Positions 1-7,697 of a stretch of DNA of 17,151 bases are shown one piece after another. The stretch lies in the NCBI GenBank assembly GCA_947306605.1, contig CAMZHB010000003.1, positions 1-17,151 of the forward strand. Direction: 5' to 3'. The notes beneath the pieces were generated by a model that had not been told where the DNA came from, did not search any database, and was given only the letters and a program-made list of their open reading frames with translations. This DNA comes from an uncultured Prevotellaceae bacterium (GTDB taxonomy: Bacteria > Bacteroidota > Bacteroidia > Bacteroidales > Bacteroidaceae). A program made the position numbers and the translations under genes. How positions within the stretch are numbered: position 1 is the stretch's first letter; each line of letters begins with the position of its first letter.

Positions 1-465
1 GTAATGGACAACCCCGACAATATTCTGGCATCCGACAAGGGCATGTTGGTACAGGGCTACGGAGCCTCATCTGACTATCCTTGGGGACTCATCGAGCCTT
101 CTACAAACGAATTCATCCAGAAAGGCAACGCCACGGCTTACACCGTTTACAACAACGTGGTTTACGCTGCCATGTCTGAAACAGACTGGAGCAATTGGCC
201 CGAAACAAGCACAGTTACTTCGCTCTACACCTACGATCTGGCCACCGACACCAAGAATGAAACTTTCTTCAAAGACGTGCCCGAAGATATCAAGTCAGCC
301 ACCGTTTACAGCATCAGTATCAACCCCTACACAGGTGACATCTACCTTGCCACAAGTGATTTTTCCACAGACGGCAAAATCTACAAGTTCAAGGCCAACG
401 GCACCTACCAATTGGGTTTCCCTGCTTACGGTGTGAATCCCAACAAGATTGTTTTCTTGAAGTAA
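1..465 (+). CDS. DUF5074-like beta-propeller surface protein, 3' part only
   Basis: The reading frame is open at the left window edge (codon 1-3 is Val, followed by Met), so the 154 visible residues are the C-terminal part of a longer protein. The sequence has the repeated turn pattern of YncE/DUF5074-type beta-propellers: short blades such as NNVVYAAM, TSLYTYDLAT, ISINPYTGDIYLATSD and GKIYKFKANG, ending in NPNKIVFLK. In Bacteroidetes such proteins are commonly encoded beside outer-membrane receptors and ABC importers for cobalamin or heme, and are thought to be cell-surface lipoproteins. The next gene, an ABC binding protein, begins 9 nt after the stop, which fits one operon. The family name is recognition by eye and not a search. 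The substrate cannot be read from this fragment. Confidence 0.7.
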   Translation, partial: VMDNPDNILASDKGMLVQGYGASSDYPWGLIEPSTNEFIQKGNATAYTVYNNVVYAAMSETDWSNWPETSTVTSLYTYDLATDTKNETFFKDVPEDIKSATVYSISINPYTGDIYLATSDFSTDGKIYKFKANGTYQLGFPAYGVNPNKIVFLK

Positions 466-474
466 ACCTGCTTC

Positions 475-1614
475 ATGCCGCGCGTTTTACGTGACATATT
501 CCTTGGCCTCACGGTCCTCCTGTTTCTCTCCTGCTCCGGCGGCAGAGGGCAAGAGGACTGTGACGCTATGGGAGACTCCATTGCTTTCCGCTACGCGCGG
601 CTCATCCACATCTACAACATCGGCGACAGCTGCCGTCTTGTCGTGATAGACAATCCGTGGAGCCCAGGCAAGGAACTCCACCGCTACGTCTTGGCACCAC
701 AAGAAATCACGATCAGTCAAAAAATACAGGAGCAAGGCACCGTAGTCCGCATTCCTTTGGAATACACCACCGTGTTCACCTCCGTCCACTGCCGCCTGCT
801 TCAGGACATCGGTGCTCTCGAACAAATCAGCGGCGTGTGCGACTTCGAATACGTACAGTCGCCCGAAGTCATCCGCCGTGTCCGCGAAGGCAAGATAGGC
901 AACATGGGTAGCGCGCTCAATCCCAACATCGAACTCATCCTCTCCGGCCATACCGACGGCATGCTCGTATCACCCTTCGAACAGAGCGGCTACGGCACCC
1001 TGGAGCGCACGGGCATTCCCCTCATAGAGTGTGCCGACTACATGGAGCCCACGGCTCTGGGCCGCGCCGAGTGGGTGCGTTTCTTCGGCATGCTCTTCGG
1101 ACGGGAGCGTCAGGCCGATTCGCTCTTCCATACCGTAGAAAGCAACTACAAACGCCTCTGCCTGCTTGTGCAAGACGCGAAAGAACGTCCCCGTCTGCTT
1201 TGCGACCAGATGAACGGTGCAGCCTGGTACGTGCCTGGCGGACAAAGCACCATCGGACAGCTTTATCAGGACGCCGGAGCCGATTATCTGTTTGCCGACC
1301 GCAAGGAAAGCGGCAGCATGCGCCTGTCGTTTGAGACCGTTTTCAGCCGGGGCCACGATGCCGACATATGGTTTGTTAAATACAGCCACGGGGCCGACTT
1401 CACCTACACCTCCTTTGCTCAGGACTACCCCAAGTACACGCGCTTCGCCCCCTACATGAACTGCCGCATCTACGGGTGCAACACCTTCATCACGCCTTTC
1501 TACGATGAAGAACCCTTCCATCCCGACCTGCTCTTGGCCGATGCCATCCACATCCTTCATCCCGAACTCTTGCCCGGCCACCGGCTCTACTTCTTCCATT
1601 CTCTCGCCGAATAA
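475..1614 (+). CDS. ABC transporter substrate-binding lipoprotein (B12/iron-complex type, BtuF/FhuD-like)
   Basis: A 379-residue protein of the periplasmic binding protein family that captures vitamin B12, heme or iron-siderophores for import. The N-terminus is a lipoprotein signal: a hydrophobic stretch ending FLSC, with the presumed lipidated Cys at residue 20. The order then follows the family: an N-lobe start RIPLEYTTVFTSVH, the ISGVCDFEYV segment, NPNIELILSGHTDGMLVSPFE (the 'where is it' helix-strand unit), a linking helix, and a C-lobe with WYVPGGQSTIGQLYQDAGADYLF. The start at 475 is chosen because it gives the full signal peptide and lies 9 nt after the previous stop. No Shine-Dalgarno site is visible, which is normal in Bacteroidetes. 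The permease gene begins 7 nt downstream. The class is firm; the substrate is inferred from context (DUF5074-like neighbour) and could be B12, heme or a siderophore. Confidence 0.88.
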   Translation: MPRVLRDIFLGLTVLLFLSCSGGRGQEDCDAMGDSIAFRYARLIHIYNIGDSCRLVVIDNPWSPGKELHRYVLAPQEITISQKIQEQGTVVRIPLEYTTVFTSVHCRLLQDIGALEQISGVCDFEYVQSPEVIRRVREGKIGNMGSALNPNIELILSGHTDGMLVSPFEQSGYGTLERTGIPLIECADYMEPTALGRAEWVRFFGMLFGRERQADSLFHTVESNYKRLCLLVQDAKERPRLLCDQMNGAAWYVPGGQSTIGQLYQDAGADYLFADRKESGSMRLSFETVFSRGHDADIWFVKYSHGADFTYTSFAQDYPKYTRFAPYMNCRIYGCNTFITPFYDEEPFHPDLLLADAIHILHPELLPGHRLYFFHSLAE

Positions 1615-1621
1615 CATCCTC

Positions 1622-2644
1622 ATGAAAAAAGACACCGTCTGCACCCTTGTCCTCGTCCTGCTCATCGTGCTGCTCTTCATCTTCAGCATCTTCTACGGCA
1701 CTGTCCATTTCACCCCCGGCGAAGTGTGGCAGGCCCTTCTCGGGCGCGACACCACCTCCACCGCCGCCTTCATCGTCCGCGAGTCACGTTTCCCGCAGGC
1801 CGTCACCGCCCTCCTTTGCGGAGCCGCCCTTGCAGTGAGCGGACTGTTGCTTCAGACCGTGTTCACCAACCCCCTGGCCGACCCCTCCATCCTCGGCATC
1901 AACGCCGGAGCCAGCCTCGGCGTCGCCATCGTCATCCTGTTGCTCGGCGGCAGCCTCACGGCCGGAGCCTTCTCACTCGGAGGTTTCCTCCTCATCATAC
2001 TCGCCGCCTGCATCGGTGCAGGACTCATCATCCTCATGCTACTCTTCTTCTCCACCATCGTGCGCAGCAGCCTCATGTTGCTCATCATCGGCATCATGAC
2101 CAGCTACGTCACCTCTTCCCTCATTTCCCTGCTCAACTACGTCTCCACCGCCGAAGGTGTCCACTCCTACATCATTTGGGGCCTCGGCAACTTCAGCGGC
2201 GTCAGCCTCAGCCATCTCCTTCCTTTCTCCCTCGTCATACTCTGCGGGCTGGCCGCCGCCATCGCGTTGATAAAGCCGCTTAACGCCATGCTCCTCGGCG
2301 ACAACTACGCCACCAACCTCGGCATCAACACCCGGCTCACACGCACCCTCCTCCTTCTCGTCACCGGCGTGCTCACCGCCATCACCACGGCCTACTGCGG
2401 ACCCATCGCCTTCATCGGGCTCGCCGTGCCCCACATGGCACGCCTCCTGCTCGGCACCGCCAACCACCGCCAGCTGCTCCCCGTCACCCTCCTCTGCGGC
2501 AGCGCCCTCGCCCTGCTGTGCAACATCCTCTGCACCCTTCCGGGCGACCAGGGACTCATTCCGCTCAACGTCATCACCCCCTTCTTCGGCGTACCCGTCA
2601 TCCTCTACGTTCTCATCCGCAAACGGCGGGTCGGTGCACTCTGA
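1622..2644 (+). CDS. FecCD/BtuC-family ABC transporter permease
   Basis: A 340-residue inner-membrane protein that forms the channel of a B12/iron-complex importer. About ten hydrophobic segments cover the length. Family signatures are present: RESRFPQAVTALLCGAAL at 53-70, then GLLLQTVFTNPLADPSILG at 74-92, GPIAFIGLAVPHMARLLLG at 260-278 (the coupling region that touches the ATPase), and a C-terminus GLIPLNVITPFFGVP followed by VILYVLIRKRRV. The start MKKDTV is preferred over an in-frame Met 39 codons upstream, because that one would lie inside the binding-protein gene and adds a non-membrane, proline- and serine-rich stretch. It lies 7 nt after the binding-protein stop, so the two are surely co-transcribed. 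The expected ATPase gene (BtuD/FecE type) does not follow: after the stop comes a hairpin-bearing repeat array and a gene on the other strand. Confidence 0.93.
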   Translation: MKKDTVCTLVLVLLIVLLFIFSIFYGTVHFTPGEVWQALLGRDTTSTAAFIVRESRFPQAVTALLCGAALAVSGLLLQTVFTNPLADPSILGINAGASLGVAIVILLLGGSLTAGAFSLGGFLLIILAACIGAGLIILMLLFFSTIVRSSLMLLIIGIMTSYVTSSLISLLNYVSTAEGVHSYIIWGLGNFSGVSLSHLLPFSLVILCGLAAAIALIKPLNAMLLGDNYATNLGINTRLTRTLLLLVTGVLTAITTAYCGPIAFIGLAVPHMARLLLGTANHRQLLPVTLLCGSALALLCNILCTLPGDQGLIPLNVITPFFGVPVILYVLIRKRRVGAL

Positions 2645-2663
2645 CAGGCTTCTCTGCAAACAA

Positions 2664-2772
2664 CAAGGAACGGCTCCGTCGGCAAGAAAACAGAGTTATC
2701 CTTTCAAAGGCCGGACTTCAAAAATCAAAGGCGGCGTCTTAAAATTATGAGACGCCGCCTTTGCCGATACAC
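2664..2772 (+). repeat. 21-bp degenerate tandem repeat array A
   Basis: About five units with a 21-bp period fill most of the convergent gap between the permease and the transglutaminase-like gene. The clearest units start at 2710, 2731 and 2752. The middle unit begins GCGGCGTCTT and ends AAAATTATGAG; the next begins ACGCCGCC. Over 2685-2751 the array matches array B (4588-4654) at 56 of 67 positions without gaps in my hand alignment, so the two are homologous. The last two units are inverted relative to each other and form the hairpin listed separately. The left limit is fuzzy because outer units are degenerate. Confidence 0.8.
2727..2762. terminator. Bidirectional hairpin terminator between convergent genes
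   Basis: The arm at 2727-2739 (AAAGGCGGCGTCT) pairs perfectly over 13 bp with 2750-2762 (AGACGCCGCCTTT) around a 10-nt AT-rich loop. On the minus strand the stem is followed by TTTGATTTTTG, a good U-rich tail for the transglutaminase-like gene ending at 2784. On the plus strand the tail is only TTTGCC, so termination of the permease operon there is less certain. The stem is made from two neighbouring units of array A. Confidence 0.75.
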
Positions 2773-2783
2773 GCGGGACTTCG

Positions 2784-4460
2784 TCATTTCATCTCCGGAG
2801 CCCGGAAGAAGTAATCGGCATCGCTCGTGTTGTTCCGCTTTTTATGGTAATTGAATCCCGCCGGTACCAAAGCAATATGGGAACGGCCTTTACCCGTACC
2901 CTCGCTGTTGAACGTACTGTGTTCCCAAGCGGAAAGCACATACAGGTTTTTGGCCATATAGTATTCCAGATAATACTCTTTGGTCTCCTTGTTCTCATGA
3001 TTATGGTTGGCATCCTCGTTCAACACCAGCGGACGGCCGTCGATAAGCCGCTCCCTTACCTCGCGGATGCCCAGCAGCTCGCCGTTCTCGTCACTCACAT
3101 AGGCGGCAAACGACGGGTCCATCCACAACCAGCGGCCCAGCTGGCGGCTCCACACCATGCAGATGACATGACAGTCGGGGTCGGTGTCGTAGTGTTTGGA
3201 CTCGCAGGTCACGAAACGGGCAGGCCAGCCCATAGCCAGGTACAGTTCGGACAGAATAATGGCCAGGCCACGGCAATTGATGCCACATCCTTCAGCTTTG
3301 CAAACCTTGTAGAGGTCAATGGCATTGCGGTTGGCATTTGGGAAGTGACCGCCGTCGTGACGTATCTGGTCGTGCAGCCAATATATGATGTTCTTGATTC
3401 CCTGTACCTCATCACCCCCGCCGGCAATGCTGTCGGTGAACGCAGGGCCGGGCACTTCGGCTTTCACATAGGGCGCAGCCTTCTGCAACAGGTAAACCTT
3501 GTCACCCTCCTCGCGGATGCTGGCCAACAGCGAATCGAAGCGGGCTTCGTTGCGGATATAATCAAAGTCCAAGTCCCTTTTCATGTGGGAGTAATCCGTG
3601 TAACCGGCCTTGATGGCCAGCTGGAGCGCGTCGAGAGCCTTCTCCTTGCGGTTGCAAAGTGCATAGGCGCACGCCACGTTGTAGGCCGCCTGCTTCACAC
3701 CCCTCTTAATAAATTCGGGCACGGGCACACGGCCGTCCTGATAACCTTTCACCTGGCTGAGCAGGCCGTCTACACGTTTCTCGTCGGCAGGACTGAGTTC
3801 CGACAGCGAACTCTTGGGAATCCAGTCCTCCATACCGCTGAGCAGTACCGTGCCGTTCACCTCGTAGCCCTTGAACTCGGTGCAACCGGACAACGGGCCG
3901 AAATACGTGCCGCCCACGACACCGTTGATGGCCACGCGACGCAGCCGGGGACAATTCATGGCCAACGTGGGACCGCCGGTACTCATCACCGGACCGTTGA
4001 AAATGATTTCTTCCAACACGGGACACTCGCTGAAAGCCGGGCCGCCGTCGATGTGACCCAGAGCACCGTTGAAAACCACACGGCGCAGGTTGGGACAGCG
4101 GTAGAACGTGCCGCCTCCGGGCACGTAGCTCACGTCACCGAATGTGATTTCCTCCACAGGCGTGTCCTGGAACACGCGGCTGGGCACCACGCCAAAGTCC
4201 GTCATCTTGTCATCGCCACTTTTCCAAATGGCCGCGCGACTGAGGTCTATCTTGCGCAACTGTCCGTCGCGGGCCATGCGCGCCATGGTTTCAAAGTCGG
4301 TTTTATCCACCACGCCGTCAACGGCCAGTTCTTTCACTGTCAGCAATTTGTTTCCCAAACGGGAGGCCAAGGTGCCCGCACTGGCCGTTTTCACGGTGCG
4401 ACCCGCCATTTCAAAGGTAAAAGCGAAGGCCAAGGCCATCAATAATGCAATTTGTTTCAT
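2784..4460 (-). CDS. Secreted LRR/TPR protein with C-terminal transglutaminase-like domain
   Basis: A 558-residue exported protein. A signal peptide covers roughly residues 1-20 (MKQIALLMALAFAFTFEMAG). Residues about 103-205 contain BspA-type leucine-rich repeats of about 24 residues, with strands ITFGDV, VVFNGAL, IIFNGPV, VAINGVV and YEVNGTV starting near 105, 128, 152, 176 and 199. Residues about 255-315 form a TPR-like helical segment (AYNVACAYALCNRKEKALDALQ). The C-terminal part is a transglutaminase-like fold, and a plausible Cys-His-Asp triad is visible: Cys396 in CGINCRGLA, His431 in DCHVICMVW and Asp448 in LWMDPSF. Such domains act as transglutaminases or, more often in bacteria, as cysteine peptidases; the reaction here is unknown. 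The start is supported by the signal peptide. It lies downstream of the barrel gene across a 236-nt gap with a repeat array and hairpin, so it probably has its own promoter. I did not recognise a consensus promoter. Confidence 0.85.
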   Translation of the reverse strand: MKQIALLMALAFAFTFEMAGRTVKTASAGTLASRLGNKLLTVKELAVDGVVDKTDFETMARMARDGQLRKIDLSRAAIWKSGDDKMTDFGVVPSRVFQDTPVEEITFGDVSYVPGGGTFYRCPNLRRVVFNGALGHIDGGPAFSECPVLEEIIFNGPVMSTGGPTLAMNCPRLRRVAINGVVGGTYFGPLSGCTEFKGYEVNGTVLLSGMEDWIPKSSLSELSPADEKRVDGLLSQVKGYQDGRVPVPEFIKRGVKQAAYNVACAYALCNRKEKALDALQLAIKAGYTDYSHMKRDLDFDYIRNEARFDSLLASIREEGDKVYLLQKAAPYVKAEVPGPAFTDSIAGGGDEVQGIKNIIYWLHDQIRHDGGHFPNANRNAIDLYKVCKAEGCGINCRGLAIILSELYLAMGWPARFVTCESKHYDTDPDCHVICMVWSRQLGRWLWMDPSFAAYVSDENGELLGIREVRERLIDGRPLVLNEDANHNHENKETKEYYLEYYMAKNLYVLSAWEHSTFNSEGTGKGRSHIALVPAGFNYHKKRNNTSDADYFFRAPEMK

Positions 4461-4528
4461 CTCGTTATTGTTTTTAATGGTTTCATTTCACTTATAAAAC
4501 GCTGCCGCAGGTGTTTTGTAACATCGCT

Positions 4529-4692
4529 GACGGCACTTTTTCAAGGCAAACCGGCTCTTTTTTCTCAGGCACCGTGTTCCGGCGACCAGAAAACTGAGTT
4601 TCCCTTTCAAAGGTCGGACTTCAAAAATCAGAAACGGCGTTTCAAAATTTCGAGGCGCCGCTTCTGAATTTCGAGACGCCGCCTTTGCAGGG
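4529..4692 (+). repeat. 21-bp degenerate tandem repeat array B
   Basis: Eight consecutive units keep an exact 21-bp step, beginning at 4529, 4550, 4571, 4592, 4613, 4634, 4655 and 4676 (the last cut short by the barrel gene's end). The best-conserved unit (4634-4654) begins ACGGCGTTTC and ends AAAATTTCGAG; the next differs mainly in the GCGCCGC start. Units to the left become progressively degenerate but stay in register, for example ACCGGCTCTT at 4550 and ACCGTGTTCC at 4571. The array fills the 236-bp gap between the barrel gene's stop and the start of the transglutaminase-like gene. It reads in the same direction as the other three arrays even though both flanking genes are on the minus strand. 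Confidence 0.8.
4630..4665 (-). terminator. Probable terminator of the outer-membrane barrel gene
   Basis: The arm at 4630-4643 (AGAAACGGCGTTTC) pairs with 4652-4665 (GAGGCGCCGCTTCT) with one mismatch and two G-U pairs around an 8-nt loop. On the minus strand the stem is followed by TGATTTTTGAAG, a U-rich tail about 30 nt past the barrel gene's stop codon. It is built from two units of array B and closely resembles the terminator in array A. Confidence 0.6.
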
Positions 4693-4696
4693 ACCG

Positions 4697-7597
4697 TCAC
4701 TGCTTCTTCGGCTCTTTGTTGAGGCGGTAGATAAGACGGAACATCAGGTAATGGGGCAGGCTGTTGCGCCACGTCTCCACACGCCCGTTGGCATTGAGCG
4801 TGGCCGTCACGTTGGAAAGTTGGTGGAGCAGGTCGAAGGCATCGAGCACCAGGTTGACGCGGCCGTTCATCAGGCGCTTCGACACGCGGGCGTTCCACAC
4901 CAGGTCGTCCTCGTTCATGGAACGGTCGTCGTAACCGCGGCGGCTGTACATGGTCAGGTCGGTGGTGGCCTGGAAATTGAGCGGCAGTTTCCACGAGGCC
5001 CGCAGTCCGTACTGGTAGTCCCAGGCATTGATGCTGTTGAAGTCGGCCCGCGTGCCCGTGGCGTGCATCCACAGGACCTTGGCGTGGGCTCCGAGCGTGA
5101 AACGGCCCAGCGTGCCGCCAAGTTTCAGGTGCTCCGACAGATAAAGCGTCCGCGTCTTGTTGCACCGGGCGGCATCGTCCTGCGTCACGTCGGTCTGGTC
5201 AACGAGGTTATAGTAGCGCCCCTCACTGACGGTATTGAGTGTCCACTGTTTCTTCTTGTCCAGCGGTTTGCCCATATCGAGAGACACGTTGGTCTGCCAG
5301 TTGCCGTTCACGTTGTCGGGCATGGTGGTGACGACACCGGTCAGGCGGTCGTAGAGCGTGCGTGTGGACAGGGCATTGCGCACGGCCGTCCAACTGTAAT
5401 CCAATCTGAACGAGCGTCCCCTGGGATCGTTCCACAACCAGACGTAACCATTCACTTTATAGCTGTACGACGCTCGCAGGTGGGCGTTGCCCCGTGTGAT
5501 GTAGAGCGGATTGGAGTCGTCGGCCACGTCGATGAGACTGCTCATCAGGGGCAGTTCCGTTGATTTTTGGAGAACGAGATCGGCGAACCAGCGGCCGTGA
5601 ACTCTCATCTGGAACTCCACACGAGGGTCGAACACCGTGTTGCGGTGCGTGAAGGCCGTGTCGAGGGCAGCACGGTGGTAGCGCAAACGTCGGCTTTTGA
5701 AATCAAGCGGCAAGCCGAGACGGAACTCCCAAAATACGCGACCGCCACTTTTCGACAGTCGAACTTGAGTGTAATCGATTACGCTGTGGGTTCGCTCCGT
5801 GAGACGCGACGTGTAGGTATTGGGCGCATCAACGCAAAGCAGCAGGCTGTCTTCTCCCGGCAGGCGGCCCAGTACAGGAGCCTCGCCCAGCCCCCAACGC
5901 TCCAGACGGTCCAGACGGTAGAGGTGGCGCTCGTCGGAGGCATAGCGCTGTTCGTAGCCGTAGGACAAGTTCGTATTGCCGTTGCCAGTGAATTCAAAGT
6001 CGTACGAGCCCTCGACACCGTAGTTGTAACCGTTGCGCGGTGTGGTGAGATAACGGTTGCGGAAGTCGGTGGCCGCAGCCGACACAGGATAGTCCAGGCG
6101 GTAGTGGTTCCAGTTGCGGGCCACGTTGTTGTAGTAACCCGCATTGACGCGAATAGTGTACATGTCATCGGTATGTCCCACTTTGATTTTCCAGAACATG
6201 GTGTTGTAGTCCAGGTTCAGGCCGTGACCGTTGGCATAAGCCTGCTGCACAGTACGGTTGAGGGCCAGCTTGCGCATCAGTTCACCGGCCACGGGCGAAC
6301 GCAGGCTGTCCATGAAACCGGCGGCAAACAACGGGTCGGGATTCTCATTGAACGTGCCGCCCGTCATGCCGTTCCAATTGCGGTTGTTACGGTAGTTCAA
6401 TGACATTTGGTGTGTCCAATAGTAATTGCCGCTGTGCGTGAGTTTCAATTCGTGGTTGGTGGCGAAATTCAGATTTTCGCTCATCATGGCCGAACGTTGG
6501 CGACCGTAGGTGTCGCCGCCTTTCAGATAGTTCTGCGTGCTGGTCTCCGTGCGGCTGTCACCGTCGGAATAGTCAAGTTTGGCATTGCCCGTCACTTGGT
6601 AGCGGCTGTCTTTATCGTCGAAATAGTAGTCTGCACCCACGGTCTTCGTGGCTGTCAGTCCCTGAGGCAAGCGGTCGGGACTCCAGTCGCCGTTGCGTCC
6701 GGGCTTGCGGTTGTCGTTCAGGTTGTTCATCGTGCCGAAGAGCGTCAAGCGCGAATGACTGCTGAAGCGGAGGGCGAAGAGACGGGCCAGATAACGGTTG
6801 CTGGTGCCGTAGCCGGCCTCGGCGTTTCCCACCCAACCGATTTGGTATTGCTTTTTCAGAACGACGTCCATCACGAAAGTGCTGTCGCCCATGTCGCGGC
6901 CAGCGAGGACGCTCTTCATTCCCGCCTTGGTGTAGGCCTTCACCTGATTCACCATGTACGAAGGCAAGTTTTCCAGCATTACCGTGCGATCCTTCGAGAA
7001 GAAGTCTTTGCCATTCAGCAGCAATTCGTCCACAAAGCGGCCATTTACCTTGATTTGTCCCGCGTCGTTTAAGTCCACCCCGGGCAATTGGCTGATGAGT
7101 TCGTCGAGCATCGAGCCCGAGGCCATTTGGAACGCATCGGCGTTATAGACAAGGGTGTCGCCCTTATAGTAGAATTTCACCTTCGATGCCTTCACCACCG
7201 CCTCGCCCAATTGACGGTCCACCTGCTTGGGCAATCGTTTCATCCGCAATGTAGGCCATTCCACACCGGTGCTGCGGCGGTAGAACTTCACTTCCACGGT
7301 GTGCCACAGCGTTTCGTAGCCTTCTTTTTCCAGTTTCACGAGGTAGGTGCCCGGCTCTTTCAGAGTGAAGCGGTAGAACGATTCTTCCTTTCCAAAACTT
7401 TCGCACGTACCCGGCGGACACGACACGGCCGAATCGACCACAGTGGAGTCCATCCGCATCAACGTGGCCTTGGTGGAAAACACCGGCTTATGGGTCACTT
7501 GGTCTTCCACACGACCTATAGCAACGTGTGACTTATTCTGTGCACCGGCAGTCAATGCCATTACCAGCGTAATGGCTGCTATTACGATTCTTTTCAT
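4697..7597 (-). CDS. Outer-membrane beta-barrel protein (TonB-receptor-like, OMP_b-brl family)
   Basis: A 966-residue outer-membrane protein. Residues 1-20 are a signal peptide ending TAGAQ. Residues about 25-120 form a carboxypeptidase-regulatory/CnaB-like beta-sandwich (GTYLVKLEKEGYETLW). Residues about 130-250 resemble the plug of Bacteroidetes barrels: GEAVVKASKVKFYYKGDTLV, NADAF, LDELISQLPGVDL and GKDFF are hallmark strings. The rest is a long run of alternating aromatic/polar strands ending MFRLIYRLN, typical of a barrel C-terminus. I saw no clear TonB box, so whether it is energised or a passive/structural barrel is open. The start at 7597 (MKRIVIA) gives a clean signal peptide; two upstream in-frame Met codons, at 7603 and 7624, would only add a charged extension. 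It follows the secreted-protein gene by 100 nt. A link to the sigma/anti-sigma genes is inferred from order and strand only. Confidence 0.87.
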   Translation of the reverse strand: MKRIVIAAITLVMALTAGAQNKSHVAIGRVEDQVTHKPVFSTKATLMRMDSTVVDSAVSCPPGTCESFGKEESFYRFTLKEPGTYLVKLEKEGYETLWHTVEVKFYRRSTGVEWPTLRMKRLPKQVDRQLGEAVVKASKVKFYYKGDTLVYNADAFQMASGSMLDELISQLPGVDLNDAGQIKVNGRFVDELLLNGKDFFSKDRTVMLENLPSYMVNQVKAYTKAGMKSVLAGRDMGDSTFVMDVVLKKQYQIGWVGNAEAGYGTSNRYLARLFALRFSSHSRLTLFGTMNNLNDNRKPGRNGDWSPDRLPQGLTATKTVGADYYFDDKDSRYQVTGNAKLDYSDGDSRTETSTQNYLKGGDTYGRQRSAMMSENLNFATNHELKLTHSGNYYWTHQMSLNYRNNRNWNGMTGGTFNENPDPLFAAGFMDSLRSPVAGELMRKLALNRTVQQAYANGHGLNLDYNTMFWKIKVGHTDDMYTIRVNAGYYNNVARNWNHYRLDYPVSAAATDFRNRYLTTPRNGYNYGVEGSYDFEFTGNGNTNLSYGYEQRYASDERHLYRLDRLERWGLGEAPVLGRLPGEDSLLLCVDAPNTYTSRLTERTHSVIDYTQVRLSKSGGRVFWEFRLGLPLDFKSRRLRYHRAALDTAFTHRNTVFDPRVEFQMRVHGRWFADLVLQKSTELPLMSSLIDVADDSNPLYITRGNAHLRASYSYKVNGYVWLWNDPRGRSFRLDYSWTAVRNALSTRTLYDRLTGVVTTMPDNVNGNWQTNVSLDMGKPLDKKKQWTLNTVSEGRYYNLVDQTDVTQDDAARCNKTRTLYLSEHLKLGGTLGRFTLGAHAKVLWMHATGTRADFNSINAWDYQYGLRASWKLPLNFQATTDLTMYSRRGYDDRSMNEDDLVWNARVSKRLMNGRVNLVLDAFDLLHQLSNVTATLNANGRVETWRNSLPHYLMFRLIYRLNKEPKKQ

Positions 7598-7635
7598 CTG
7601 CATACTTTCTTTTTTTTGAGACAAAGGGCCTGCCT

Positions 7636-7655
7636 GCCTCGCTGTCAGGCGAGGC
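7636..7655. other. GC-rich hairpin in the leader/spacer before the barrel gene
   Basis: GCCTCGC (7636-7642) and GCGAGGC (7649-7655) form a perfect 7-bp stem with a 6-nt loop in the 100-nt gap between two minus-strand genes. On the minus strand it is not followed by a run of T but by AGGCAGGCAGG and then CCCTTTG. It could be a weak or factor-assisted attenuator, or an mRNA processing/stability element separating expression of the barrel from the upstream genes. It does not belong to the 21-bp repeat family. Confidence 0.4.
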
Positions 7656-7697
7656 CTTTCGACATTTAACTATAAGAATAAAAAGTTTCTGTATTGC

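Noticed and set aside
2844..4445. Long open frame (about 530 codons) on the plus strand, opposite the transglutaminase-like gene
   Set aside because: It lies wholly antisense to a gene with a signal peptide and recognisable domains, has low-complexity Val/His/Gly-rich composition, and matches no family; it is a codon-bias shadow.
4488..5165. Minus-strand frame reading through array B, with a heptad-like C-terminus
   Set aside because: Most of it overlaps the barrel gene out of frame. The heptad pattern comes from the 21-bp repeat, so it is treated under the repeat findings and not as a gene.
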